A DNA stretch of 64,000 nt. Source: Prolixibacteraceae bacterium (lineage in GTDB: Bacteria > Bacteroidota > Bacteroidia > Bacteroidales > Prolixibacteraceae). The stretch's first letter is position 1, and each line of letters begins with the position of its first letter. Where the stretch lies: the NCBI GenBank assembly GCA_947475715.1, contig CANJNY010000014.1:1-64000 (forward strand), written 5' to 3'. A program made the translations under genes and the position numbers. Of the stretch, positions 46,701-54,712 are shown piece after piece. The notes below the pieces were generated by a model, which had not been told where the DNA came from, did not search any database, and was given only the letters and a program-made list of their open reading frames with translations.

Positions 46701-48128
46701 CTAAAGATTCATATTTATGCAAACCATTGTTTTTGAGTCTCTTAATATCAAATATCCATTTGCAATGGCAAGTGGAGCCCAGGCATCTGCCCCATCCTTA
46801 ATCACTTTAATCTGATCAAGTTGGCTATACTTCGAGGTGCTTGGTTTGATAATCGTTAAAGTTCCCTCATCGTCGAGGATGAAAAATTTATTATCCGCTA
46901 TAAAGTATGGGCCCAGCCCGAATCGTGCAGTTGGACCGCTGGTCCAGATCATTTTTTTGCAATCGGCGGGATTAACGCAAACGAACTGATTTCGCAGCGA
47001 ACCGGCATCTTTAGGCAATATCCCGAAAAGATGACCTTGCCAATAGACCGGTGTTTGCTGTTCGCTGGCAAGACCAAATCGGGGAAGATATTGCTGCAAA
47101 ACATCAACTGTAAAATCAGCCCCATTTTTCTTAAGTTGAAGCACCATGGCTCCTGCACCATAACCTGCGGTAATAAATATCTTTCCATCGGGCATGCACA
47201 CCGGTGTGGGGGCCACCACCGCATGGTTCCATGCCGGAGCCTTCCAAAGTACCTTTCCAACATCAGTACCATCGGCAGCAATTCCGATAAGTCCACCTAT
47301 CGCACTGTAAACAAACATTTTGCGCCCACCAAAAGTATACGGCATGATTGAAGAGTGAGACATCTTCCACCCATCAGGATTCGGTGTTTCCCATAGTTTT
47401 TTTCCCGTTTCGCAACTGACACCAATCATAAGTGCCTTTCCACCAATGGCAATGACGGCTATCTCATTATCAATCAATGGACATTGTCCTGTGTACCAGA
47501 AAGGGATCTCTACCGAATACTCTTTTGCCACATCAATTCCCCAGCGAAAATTTCCGGTTACACGATCAAGACACATGACATGACACCGGGGTCCCATCGT
47601 GAGGATATATTTTTCAGTTATGGATGGAATGGTCCGCGACATCCCATGATTCCGCTTAATTGAGATATGATAGCCTCTTTTCCACAACTCCTTACCCTCA
47701 GAAAGCGAAAAACAGCGTAATAAATCGGCCTTCTCCTTTTCGTTGTAATCCAGAACGTAAACAAGTCCCTTATAAATCGCAGCTCCTGAATGCCCTTCAC
47801 CCAGGGGGATCGTCCAACGGATATCGGCACCTTTAGGACCGAATTTATCCTTTAATCTGACATGGGAAGCCGAAATATTATCTAAATTCTCGCCCCTGAA
47901 GCGAGGCCAGGATTCAGACATATCCTTATATTGCAAAGCATTAGCCTCAAATATTTTACCGATTTCAATATTTTCTGTTACCGTATCGGACACTCCGCGT
48001 TTATCGAGCCCCGGAAGACTTTCGGTAAATTGCGACGTTGGATCTTTCATCAGCCACCAAATTATTGCGAGGAAGCAGACCGATAAGACCAGGTAAATCG
48101 AACTATTGAGAATCTTGCTGTTAAACAT
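46701..48128 (-). CDS. Membrane-anchored PQQ-like beta-propeller protein
   Basis: 475 aa. N-terminal signal-anchor (about 8-28, SSIYLVLSVCFLAIIWWLM) and a periplasmic propeller from about residue 75 (SWPRFRGENLDNISAS, the WRG-like beginning) with blades like LLRCFSLSEGKELWKRGY and VMCLDRVTGNFRWGIDVA. Ends in a final blade TMVCINMNL. Distantly related to the three secreted propellers encoded just upstream. No catalytic motif. Gap of 21 bp from the preceding propeller gene and 9 bp to the NHL-like gene. Confidence 0.83.
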   Translation of the reverse strand: MFNSKILNSSIYLVLSVCFLAIIWWLMKDPTSQFTESLPGLDKRGVSDTVTENIEIGKIFEANALQYKDMSESWPRFRGENLDNISASHVRLKDKFGPKGADIRWTIPLGEGHSGAAIYKGLVYVLDYNEKEKADLLRCFSLSEGKELWKRGYHISIKRNHGMSRTIPSITEKYILTMGPRCHVMCLDRVTGNFRWGIDVAKEYSVEIPFWYTGQCPLIDNEIAVIAIGGKALMIGVSCETGKKLWETPNPDGWKMSHSSIMPYTFGGRKMFVYSAIGGLIGIAADGTDVGKVLWKAPAWNHAVVAPTPVCMPDGKIFITAGYGAGAMVLQLKKNGADFTVDVLQQYLPRFGLASEQQTPVYWQGHLFGILPKDAGSLRNQFVCVNPADCKKMIWTSGPTARFGLGPYFIADNKFFILDDEGTLTIIKPSTSKYSQLDQIKVIKDGADAWAPLAIANGYLILRDSKTMVCINMNL

Positions 48129-48149
48129 TCCAGACTTTAAGCAGTAGTT

Positions 48150-49397
48150 TTAAACCCCTTTGATATTATAACTCCGCATAATATTTCCATGACGGAGATA
48201 AAGTTTTCCGTTATATATGGATGGATGAGCCCAATAAGGCCCCTCTCCCCCTTCAAACTTAAACGTGCTGATTATTTTGAAATCGGTGGTGTCAGGCTGA
48301 ACAAGCGCTACATTTCCCCCCTTTTCTTCGTAGCAATAAAGTAAACCATCAGCCGAGATAATCGAACCTTTTGAATACCATTCTTTTGTCCAGTTTGTTT
48401 TTCCGGTAGCCCAATCCAGCGAAACCCATTGACCCTTGCTGTTATCGACCCAGTTTGTGCCATACAGATTGCCATCAACGAGCACCACGCCCCCATGATG
48501 AGTATCGAGTACCTCATTTTTCCATTTTAATGACAATGAGCGCCCGTCGGCTGCAATTGAAAGCATTAATGCAGTTTGATCATAGCCATTGGTCATGAAA
48601 ATCTCCCCATTGTGATAAAGCGGGGTATTCGTATTGATCCCCTTTCCCATTTTTACCTGTTGAAAAGGGGTAAGATCAAAATTCCAGAGGATCTCACCAT
48701 CCAACGCATTAATTCCGATCAGGTTACGGCTTGTCTCAGCAACTACAATTTTCATCCCATTTTGCTCGATGAGTAAAGATGAAACATAAGCCCTTGCTCC
48801 TCCGACACTTTTTGTTTTCCAGAGCAATTGACCGGTAATCTTGTCAAATGCGACAACCGTTGTTTCATCGCCGCCGCAGACATAAAGTGCCGCCTGATCC
48901 GTTAGGAGAACCGATTCAGAAACACCCCAACGATCATAGCGGCCATTAAATGGAGTATGACCATCCTGTGACCATAGTATCTTTCCATCAGCTGAATTCA
49001 GGCAGCATACTGTCCCCATTCCTGAGATCAGGTAAATTTTGCCATTCTCAATGGTCGGTGTACAACGTGTATCGGGGAATGAATTAGCCCAGGCATGGCC
49101 ATAGATCTGATTCCAGAGCATTTTTCCAGTCATATCATAAGCCGAAATCACATCCATAGTATCCTGCTTAATACCAGTTATATATATTATTGAATTACAG
49201 ACAACCGGTTGCGAATACCCTTTTCCGAATCCGGAAATCTCCAATTCGGCTTTGGGTCCTGCTTCCGGCCATATTTTTAACAACCCTTTTTCATTGTATA
49301 TTCCATCCCGCGAAGGGCCACGCCATTGCACGATATCCTGCCCAAAGGATGATGCAGAAAAATGAAATAACAGAATCAGACTTAGAAATAATTTCAT
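48150..49397 (-). CDS. Secreted PQQ-like beta-propeller, paralogue 1
   Basis: 415 aa. Signal peptide (MKLFLSLILLFHFSASSFGQ) and the family beginning VQWRGPSRDGIYNEKGLLK (about 23-41), then propeller blades such as VCCLNSADGKILWSQDG and VVAFDKITGQLLWKTKSVGG, ending YLRHGNIMRSYNIKGV. Shares length, motif order and the GLLKxWPxxGP and YWAHPSIYNGKLYLRHG segments with the two following genes, so the three are tandem duplicates. No sign of a PQQ-binding catalytic site; likely a binding or scaffold role in the periplasm. Confidence 0.83.
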   Translation of the reverse strand: MKLFLSLILLFHFSASSFGQDIVQWRGPSRDGIYNEKGLLKIWPEAGPKAELEISGFGKGYSQPVVCNSIIYITGIKQDTMDVISAYDMTGKMLWNQIYGHAWANSFPDTRCTPTIENGKIYLISGMGTVCCLNSADGKILWSQDGHTPFNGRYDRWGVSESVLLTDQAALYVCGGDETTVVAFDKITGQLLWKTKSVGGARAYVSSLLIEQNGMKIVVAETSRNLIGINALDGEILWNFDLTPFQQVKMGKGINTNTPLYHNGEIFMTNGYDQTALMLSIAADGRSLSLKWKNEVLDTHHGGVVLVDGNLYGTNWVDNSKGQWVSLDWATGKTNWTKEWYSKGSIISADGLLYCYEEKGGNVALVQPDTTDFKIISTFKFEGGEGPYWAHPSIYNGKLYLRHGNIMRSYNIKGV

Positions 49398-49519
49398 AGT
49401 TAAAATTTAAAGAGAACTATTCGACTATTATGCGTTTAGACTATTCGGCGATTCGGCTATTAGGCTGAAGGAACGAAGGGATAAAACCCTAAAAGCCTTT
49501 TGGCGAAGTTCCTAATTAC
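49398..49519. repeat. Short imperfect repeats between propeller genes
   Basis: About 120 bp. From 49412 to 49466 the sequence repeats variants of a 7-9 bp phrase (TTCGACTATT, AGACTATTCGG, TTCGGCTATTAGG). No hairpin with T-run and no gene. It may be an eroded short tandem repeat. Confidence 0.45.
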
Positions 49520-50767
49520 CTATTGATTACTAATGTTATAGATCATTAAAACCTCACCATGCCGTAAGCAGAGCTTTCCGTCACTGATAAATGGGTGTGC
49601 CCAATGGGGGCCGGTACCATAAGTAATTTTAAATGAACTGATCACCTCCCATTTTTCGGGATTTGGTTTAATCAGGCCAACGGTGCCGGTCTTCTCTTCG
49701 TAGGCATAAAACAGGTTATCCGCGCCGATGAGTGAACCTTTATTGATCCAGTCTGTCTCATATTTTACTTCACCGGTATCCCATTTCAGGCAAACCCATT
49801 TTCCCTTTCCGTTGCCAATCCAGTTTGATCCATAAATATAACCATCTGCTACCATCACTCCATGATGATGATTATCAAGGGTATGATCAATCCATTTTTC
49901 AGTTACAGAAGTTCCGGTTGAGTCCATTTTCAACATTACTGCCGGATAATCATACCCCATTGTAAGAAAAATCTCATCATCCTTAAACAGCGGAGTATTG
50001 GTCCAGATCAGATCCATATCATCATCCTTGATCAGCTCTTTTTTAAAATATTTGTAACTCCAGGCAGTGGTGCCGTTTGCCGGATTAAGAGCAATCAGGT
50101 GGGTAGTAGTAACAGCAAGAATAAATCTGAATTTTTTGTATTGATAAACAGTTGGTGAGGCATAGGCCCGGTTACCTCCAACAGACTCGCTTTTCCAGAT
50201 TAGCTTACCTGTCATTTTGTCAAAAGCAACCATGGAGGTCTCCCTTCCGGCGGATGTACAAACAACCTTATTATCAATAATTAACGGAGACTCCGAGACG
50301 CCCCAGTTGTGCCATTCGGCATTATAATCCTTATCCGAATCGACAGCCCAGTTCTCCTTGCCGGTATTGGCATCGATGCACACGAGCCGTCCCATACCAC
50401 CAATAACATAGACCCTGTCGCCTTCCACTGTGGGGGTAGAACGGGTATCGGGGAACGATTTTGACCATGAACGGCCGTAGGGAACCTGCCATTTTATTTT
50501 TCCCTGAAAATCGACCGCTGAAAGATAGTCCAAAGTATCAATCATCCCTGTAATATAGATCGTCTGATTTGCTACCACTGGCGAAGAGTACCCTTTTCCA
50601 AGTTTATCGACTTTTAAAATTAACCGGGGCCCTTCAGTAGGCCATGATTTAAGTAATCCTGTTTGCGCGAAATTCCCGTCGCGGTTCGGCCCTCTCCACC
50701 CAATAACCTGATTGTATGCTGAATAAGTAAAAATCATGCCTAAAAATAGCAGAGATATCTTCTTCAT
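49520..50767 (-). CDS. Secreted PQQ-like beta-propeller, paralogue 2
   Basis: 415 aa, same length as paralogue 1. Signal peptide (MKKISLLFLGMIFTYSAYNQ), then VIGWRGPNRDGNFAQTGLLK, KGYSSPVVANQTIYITG (about 57-73), blades RLVCIDANTGKENWAVDS and MVAFDKMTGKLIWKSESVGG, and the end HWAHPFISDGKLCLRHGEV. The blade containing Cys-Cys in paralogue 1 has a single Cys here. Periplasmic; in tandem with the neighbouring propellers, which suggests gene amplification with divergence for different partners or ligands. Confidence 0.83.
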   Translation of the reverse strand: MKKISLLFLGMIFTYSAYNQVIGWRGPNRDGNFAQTGLLKSWPTEGPRLILKVDKLGKGYSSPVVANQTIYITGMIDTLDYLSAVDFQGKIKWQVPYGRSWSKSFPDTRSTPTVEGDRVYVIGGMGRLVCIDANTGKENWAVDSDKDYNAEWHNWGVSESPLIIDNKVVCTSAGRETSMVAFDKMTGKLIWKSESVGGNRAYASPTVYQYKKFRFILAVTTTHLIALNPANGTTAWSYKYFKKELIKDDDMDLIWTNTPLFKDDEIFLTMGYDYPAVMLKMDSTGTSVTEKWIDHTLDNHHHGVMVADGYIYGSNWIGNGKGKWVCLKWDTGEVKYETDWINKGSLIGADNLFYAYEEKTGTVGLIKPNPEKWEVISSFKITYGTGPHWAHPFISDGKLCLRHGEVLMIYNISNQ

Positions 50768-50796
50768 AATAAATCTTGTTTTTTGAAAATTTTAAA

Positions 50797-50828
50797 CGGG
50801 AGAATTGGCTAAACCACCCCTTCTCCCG
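50797..50828 (-). terminator. Hairpin after propeller paralogue 3
   Basis: Inverted repeat CGGGAGAA / TTCTCCCG with a 16-nt loop between paralogues 3 and 2, followed on the minus strand by a T/A-rich stretch. It could attenuate transcription into paralogue 2. Confidence 0.5.
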
Positions 50829-50865
50829 CTTCGAAATAATTTTTATCCGGCATGCCTGCAATAAA

Positions 50866-52080
50866 TTACTTTATCTTGTATGCAATTAATGATTTCCCGT
50901 GTCGGACAAAAAGACGGCCATTATTGATCGCCAAATGGGCCCAATGCTGCCCTGAGCCAAGTTCAACCTTTGCCTTACCTGTCAAATTAAAGCCAAGTGG
51001 CGAGGCTGGAATTAAGGCCAGCTCCCCTTTCTCGCTATAACAAAACAACATTCCGTCAGCAGAAATTATATTACCTTTTCCAATAGCCTGAGAAGCATAT
51101 TTCTGTTCACCACTCTTCCATTCAATACACTGCCAGTCTCTGGTATTATCCCCTGATCCATAAATATATCCATCCAATACAACGGCGCCGCCGATCCGGC
51201 TATCCATTTTTTTGCTAAACCAGGCCTTGGTAACCTGAGTGCCTTCTGCCTTTAAATCCAGTTTTACTCCACCCTGACCATATCCGCTAAAACAAAAAAG
51301 GCTGTTTTGATAAAATAACGGAGTATTCGCCTGGACATCCCATTGATTAATATGTTCGTAGGACCACAACATGGTACCGGTTTGAGCATCTAATCCGATA
51401 ATATGCTTTGCGGTCATGGTTATCAGTAATTTACGTGTTGATAATTTCACAATAAGCGGGGTACAGTATGCCGGTTTTTCACCCAGTCCTTTGCTGCTCC
51501 AGATCACCTGGCCATTAATGCGGTTCAAGGCAACCACATTGTTTGTTGTTCCACCTGGGGTGACGAATACTTTATCTCCATCAATGACTAAGGTTTCAGT
51601 TACCCCCCAGTTAATATTCTCGCCACTAAGCTCTTTCATGACATCCTTTTTCCAAAGTAATGCGCCATTGGTTGCATTCATGCAGGTAACCACCCCATTT
51701 CCGGAGTACATATAAAGCATGTCACCCATAACAGAGGGGGTTCCCCGCGAACCGGGATAATTTTCAATCCACTCTTCACCATACGATTCTTTCCATTGAA
51801 GTTTTCCATCCGGATTTAAGGCGTAGATAAAACCTTTATTCTCAATTGCTCCGGAAATATAGATTTTATCATTAGCAAAAACGGGGGACGAGAATCCATC
51901 TCCAAGTTCATCAAAATGCCAAATTATTTCCGGACCGCTTGCAGGCCATGACTTGAGTAAACCGGTTTCGGAATAATTACCTGTAGAGCCCGGGCCGCGC
52001 CAGGTTGTAGGTTCCTGTGCTTTTACCGTTACCAGCGTTGCAAGTGCGGCAAATAAAAGAGAAATAAGGCGTTTGTTCAT
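50866..52080 (-). CDS. Secreted PQQ-like beta-propeller, paralogue 3
   Basis: 404 aa. Signal peptide (MNKRLISLLFAALATLVTVKAQ) followed by TTWRGPGSTGNYSETGLLK and GDGFSSPVFANDKIYISG. Blades include VVTCMNATNGALLWKKDV, VVALNRINGQVIWSSKGLG and IIGLDAQTGTMLWSYEH; the C-terminus HWAHLAINNGRLFVRHGKS aligns with the other two paralogues. Blade repeats are intact, so it is a functional gene. First of the three paralogues in transcription order, 99 bp after the permease gene. Confidence 0.83.
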   Translation of the reverse strand: MNKRLISLLFAALATLVTVKAQEPTTWRGPGSTGNYSETGLLKSWPASGPEIIWHFDELGDGFSSPVFANDKIYISGAIENKGFIYALNPDGKLQWKESYGEEWIENYPGSRGTPSVMGDMLYMYSGNGVVTCMNATNGALLWKKDVMKELSGENINWGVTETLVIDGDKVFVTPGGTTNNVVALNRINGQVIWSSKGLGEKPAYCTPLIVKLSTRKLLITMTAKHIIGLDAQTGTMLWSYEHINQWDVQANTPLFYQNSLFCFSGYGQGGVKLDLKAEGTQVTKAWFSKKMDSRIGGAVVLDGYIYGSGDNTRDWQCIEWKSGEQKYASQAIGKGNIISADGMLFCYSEKGELALIPASPLGFNLTGKAKVELGSGQHWAHLAINNGRLFVRHGKSLIAYKIK

Positions 52081-52179
52081 ATCAGAATAGGAATAAACTA
52101 TGCCATAAAATTAAGACCATTCCTGATGATCTGCAAGGGGAGAATGGAATTTAGGTTTGATCTAAATAACAGTTAATGT

Positions 52180-53193
52180 TTAGAATAAAAAATTCAGGCT
52201 GTAACCAACGATCATAATTCCCGTTGCAATAATTGCGATAAAGGTCAGCATAAACTGGAGTTTTAAAACCTTTTTCAGGATAATCAATTCCGGGAGTGAA
52301 ATACCGATAACTGCCATCATAAAAGCCAGGGCAGTTCCAAGAGGAACCCCTTTTTCGATCAGGGTAAATACAATCGGAACAGCTCCCGGGGAACAGGTAT
52401 AAAGCGGTATACCTGCCAAAACGGCCAATGGGACAGAATACCAGTCAGATTTATCAAGAATTGAAGCCATAAAGTCGGTAGAGACATAACCATGAATGAT
52501 GGCGCCAATTGCAATACCACCGATCATATAGAGCCAGATCTTCGAGATAATCTCCTTTACAGCAACAGTACCAGCCCGAATGCGACCCCCGAAGTTAAAT
52601 TCTTCACCTTCGAAAGCTATTTTGCCTGTTTTTAGATTCATCACCCATTCCTGAAGCCACCGTTCAAGCCTAAGCCTCCCGATAATCCATCCCGACAAGA
52701 TTGCAATGAGTAATCCCATGATTATGTAAACGGTACCAACTTTCCATCCAAACAGGCTAAATAGCATTATTACAGCTACTTCATTAATCATCGGTGCTGC
52801 AATCAGGAATGAAAATGTAACTCCAAGAGGGATTCCAGTCTCAACAAATCCCAAAAATAAGGGTATTGCCGAGCAGGAGCAAAATGGAGTAAGAATGCCA
52901 AGCAGCGAAGCAAGTACATTTCCAAGAAAGAGCGATTTCCCTTCCAGAAGTTTCCGTGTTTTGTCAGGTGAAAAATAGGAACGGATAATCCCGGAGAAAA
53001 ATATAACCAAAATAAGCAATAAGAATATTTTTTGAAGTGTTGTTATAAAAAACCAGATCGCGGAGGAGAGGTTTGATTCGTAAGGAAGCTTTAACCAATT
53101 ATATACCACAAAATTGGTTGATGCCTCCTTGTAATAAAAAAGGAATAGCCACACAAAAAGAATCGGTATATATCTGATTGATTTATTGATCAT
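52180..53193 (-). CDS. ArsP/DUF318-type permease
   Basis: 337 aa. Eight or nine membrane helices in two halves. The first half has TPFCSCSAIPLFLGF (about 101-115) and the second YTCSPGAVPIVFTL (about 268-281), inverted-repeat motifs of the PF03773 permease family, whose members export organoarsenicals or metals. The CSCS motif is the likely metal or arsenical contact. A cytosolic loop at about 185-215 separates the halves. It lies 9 bp after the G3E GTPase gene, so the pair probably handles a metal or metal complex together. Confidence 0.85.
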   Translation of the reverse strand: MINKSIRYIPILFVWLFLFYYKEASTNFVVYNWLKLPYESNLSSAIWFFITTLQKIFLLLILVIFFSGIIRSYFSPDKTRKLLEGKSLFLGNVLASLLGILTPFCSCSAIPLFLGFVETGIPLGVTFSFLIAAPMINEVAVIMLFSLFGWKVGTVYIIMGLLIAILSGWIIGRLRLERWLQEWVMNLKTGKIAFEGEEFNFGGRIRAGTVAVKEIISKIWLYMIGGIAIGAIIHGYVSTDFMASILDKSDWYSVPLAVLAGIPLYTCSPGAVPIVFTLIEKGVPLGTALAFMMAVIGISLPELIILKKVLKLQFMLTFIAIIATGIMIVGYSLNFLF

Positions 53194-53202
53194 TATTCAT
53201 AT

Positions 53203-54390
53203 CTATGAAGTGCAGCAGCAACTTTGATCGAGGTTGCTTTCACATAAACAAGCCTCAATCTGACTATTTACGAGATTTTTAACACACCGGCAATCCGGGC
53301 AGCAAGGTAATTTTTTGGTGATTCGATGGGTCGGATTTGGAAAACCGGGCTGAAACGCCTGTTTATGACTCTCGCTCACTAAAACTCCGGTACGATAAAT
53401 GGCAGCCACCCCTTTTTTAACAATTTCCTTCGCCACCTCAGGGGTCGTTTCTATCCTGCAGTTAACCATGATCTGAACACTACGAATTTCAATTTTCGGG
53501 AGACTCTCTTTCCAACCCTCTTCTACGATCGTTGTAAAGCTGATTTTATGGCTGAACTCCTCACCTTTCAACAAAAATTTAAGATGCCCGATTGAAATAC
53601 CCCTCGTTTTGATTTCAGTGATCACGCAATCAATAAAGCTGATGGCATGATTCCATGCTGCTAAATCTGTTGTTTGAATATTTATCTCCTCGTCAAGCCA
53701 GGCTAATTCAGCCTCTCCTCTGCCATAAACCTCATAGTCAATGTCAAGGGTATCCCCTCGACTAAAAGGAGCTGTATCAAGCTTTGAAAGCCAATTATGA
53801 ATATTTGAAGGGTCAAAGGAGTTCTGATAAATCAAAGTTTTACCTTTAAACTGAACTTTTGCCAAATCCTCCATTACCCGAAGATCTTCACCCGGCATCA
53901 GATCAATCTTGTTGATGATTAAAAAATCAGCCTCTTCAAGCTGTTTCTTAAATATATAGCTAATGGAATCCGAAAATGGAAGACTCTTATAACGTAGGTA
54001 GTCAAACAATAACCTGCTATCTACAAATACTGAAAAAGTCAATTCGTCAAACAGCTCTTTTTTAAATAATTGCAATGGCTTCAGGACAGTAGCCACCAAA
54101 TCGGTGCATGATCCGACACTTTCGGCAAAAATTATATCCGGATTTACGTTTTGCATAAAGTATTCAATCTGATCTGATAAACTATTGAAATTGCAACAAA
54201 AACATCCATTGGTTACCTCCGCAGTCGGAATATCATTGGAACCTAAATAACTGGTATCAACCAGGAATCTCCCCTGATCATTGGTAATAGCTGCCACCTT
54301 TTGCCCAAGTTGCATTAATAGTTTGGAGCCATTGGTTATTGCGGTTGTCTTTCCACTGCCCAAAAAACCACCTACCAAATGTAACCTCAT
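53203..54390 (-). CDS. G3E (CobW/HypB-like) GTPase with Cys-rich C-terminal tail
   Basis: 395 aa, cytosolic metallochaperone-type GTPase. Walker A GGFLGSGKTT (7-16), the G3E metal motif CFCC (63-66), a Walker B-like FAESVGSCTDLVAT (about 90-104) and NKIDL (about 160). The CobW family usually has ESTG in Walker B; ESVGSC is a variant. The last 40 residues contain about ten cysteines (CCPDCRC, EACLC, SCCCTS), a possible metal-binding or storage tail. Paired with the CSCS permease gene. The metal is unknown (Zn, Co, Cu or As are all possible). Confidence 0.85.
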   Translation of the reverse strand: MRLHLVGGFLGSGKTTAITNGSKLLMQLGQKVAAITNDQGRFLVDTSYLGSNDIPTAEVTNGCFCCNFNSLSDQIEYFMQNVNPDIIFAESVGSCTDLVATVLKPLQLFKKELFDELTFSVFVDSRLLFDYLRYKSLPFSDSISYIFKKQLEEADFLIINKIDLMPGEDLRVMEDLAKVQFKGKTLIYQNSFDPSNIHNWLSKLDTAPFSRGDTLDIDYEVYGRGEAELAWLDEEINIQTTDLAAWNHAISFIDCVITEIKTRGISIGHLKFLLKGEEFSHKISFTTIVEEGWKESLPKIEIRSVQIMVNCRIETTPEVAKEIVKKGVAAIYRTGVLVSESHKQAFQPGFPNPTHRITKKLPCCPDCRCVKNLVNSQIEACLCESNLDQSCCCTS

Positions 54391-54427
54391 AATTTGCTGC
54401 TTTTAATTAACTTATTGGTCATTAATA

Positions 54428-54435
54428 CAAATATA
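54428..54435 (-). promoter_or_regulatory. Putative -7 element of the GTPase-permease unit
   Basis: Minus strand reads TATATTTG (TAnnTTTG), 37 nt before the GTPase start, with an ATTG 21 nt further upstream as a weak -33. Suggests a separate promoter inside the large cluster. Confidence 0.5.
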
Positions 54436-54579
54436 ACATTCCTCTTTCAAATACCACAATTGAAACAGCCGTTGCCAGAGCGCCGGATGCGAGTTTTCTA
54501 CTCCAAAAACCCCTATTTATTCCGCTCGGATCGAAGAAGTGAAATTAATATATCATACTTATTTTCAAGATTTTTAGGC

Positions 54580-54693
54580 ATATTTACCTGAATTTATAAT
54601 ATCGGAGCGAATCTCGGATACCAATTCATCATCAAGTACTACAACAGATTTCTTCAATACTGGTTCGAGGAATTCAGGGTGGATCATGCTCAA
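54580..54693 (-). CDS. Possible small ORF or out-of-frame tail of the synthase gene
   Basis: Between the stop of the DUF116-polyprenyl synthase gene and the GTPase gene lies a protein-like frame, MIHPEFLEPVLKKSVVVLDD and on (37 codons from the ATG at 54693, ending at a TAA near 54580). The same frame runs upstream into the synthase gene in a shifted frame. It could be an independent peptide, a C-terminal segment lost by frameshift, or chance. No other support. Confidence 0.25.
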
Positions 54694-54712
54694 CCGGCGG
54701 CATGCTGCAAGC

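Noticed and set aside
48150-49397. True PQQ-dependent dehydrogenase, because of a Cys-Cys pair in VCCLNSADG
   Set aside because: The pair is in an ordinary blade strand, the two paralogues have one Cys there, and the catalytic Asp/Glu context of quinoprotein alcohol dehydrogenases is missing.
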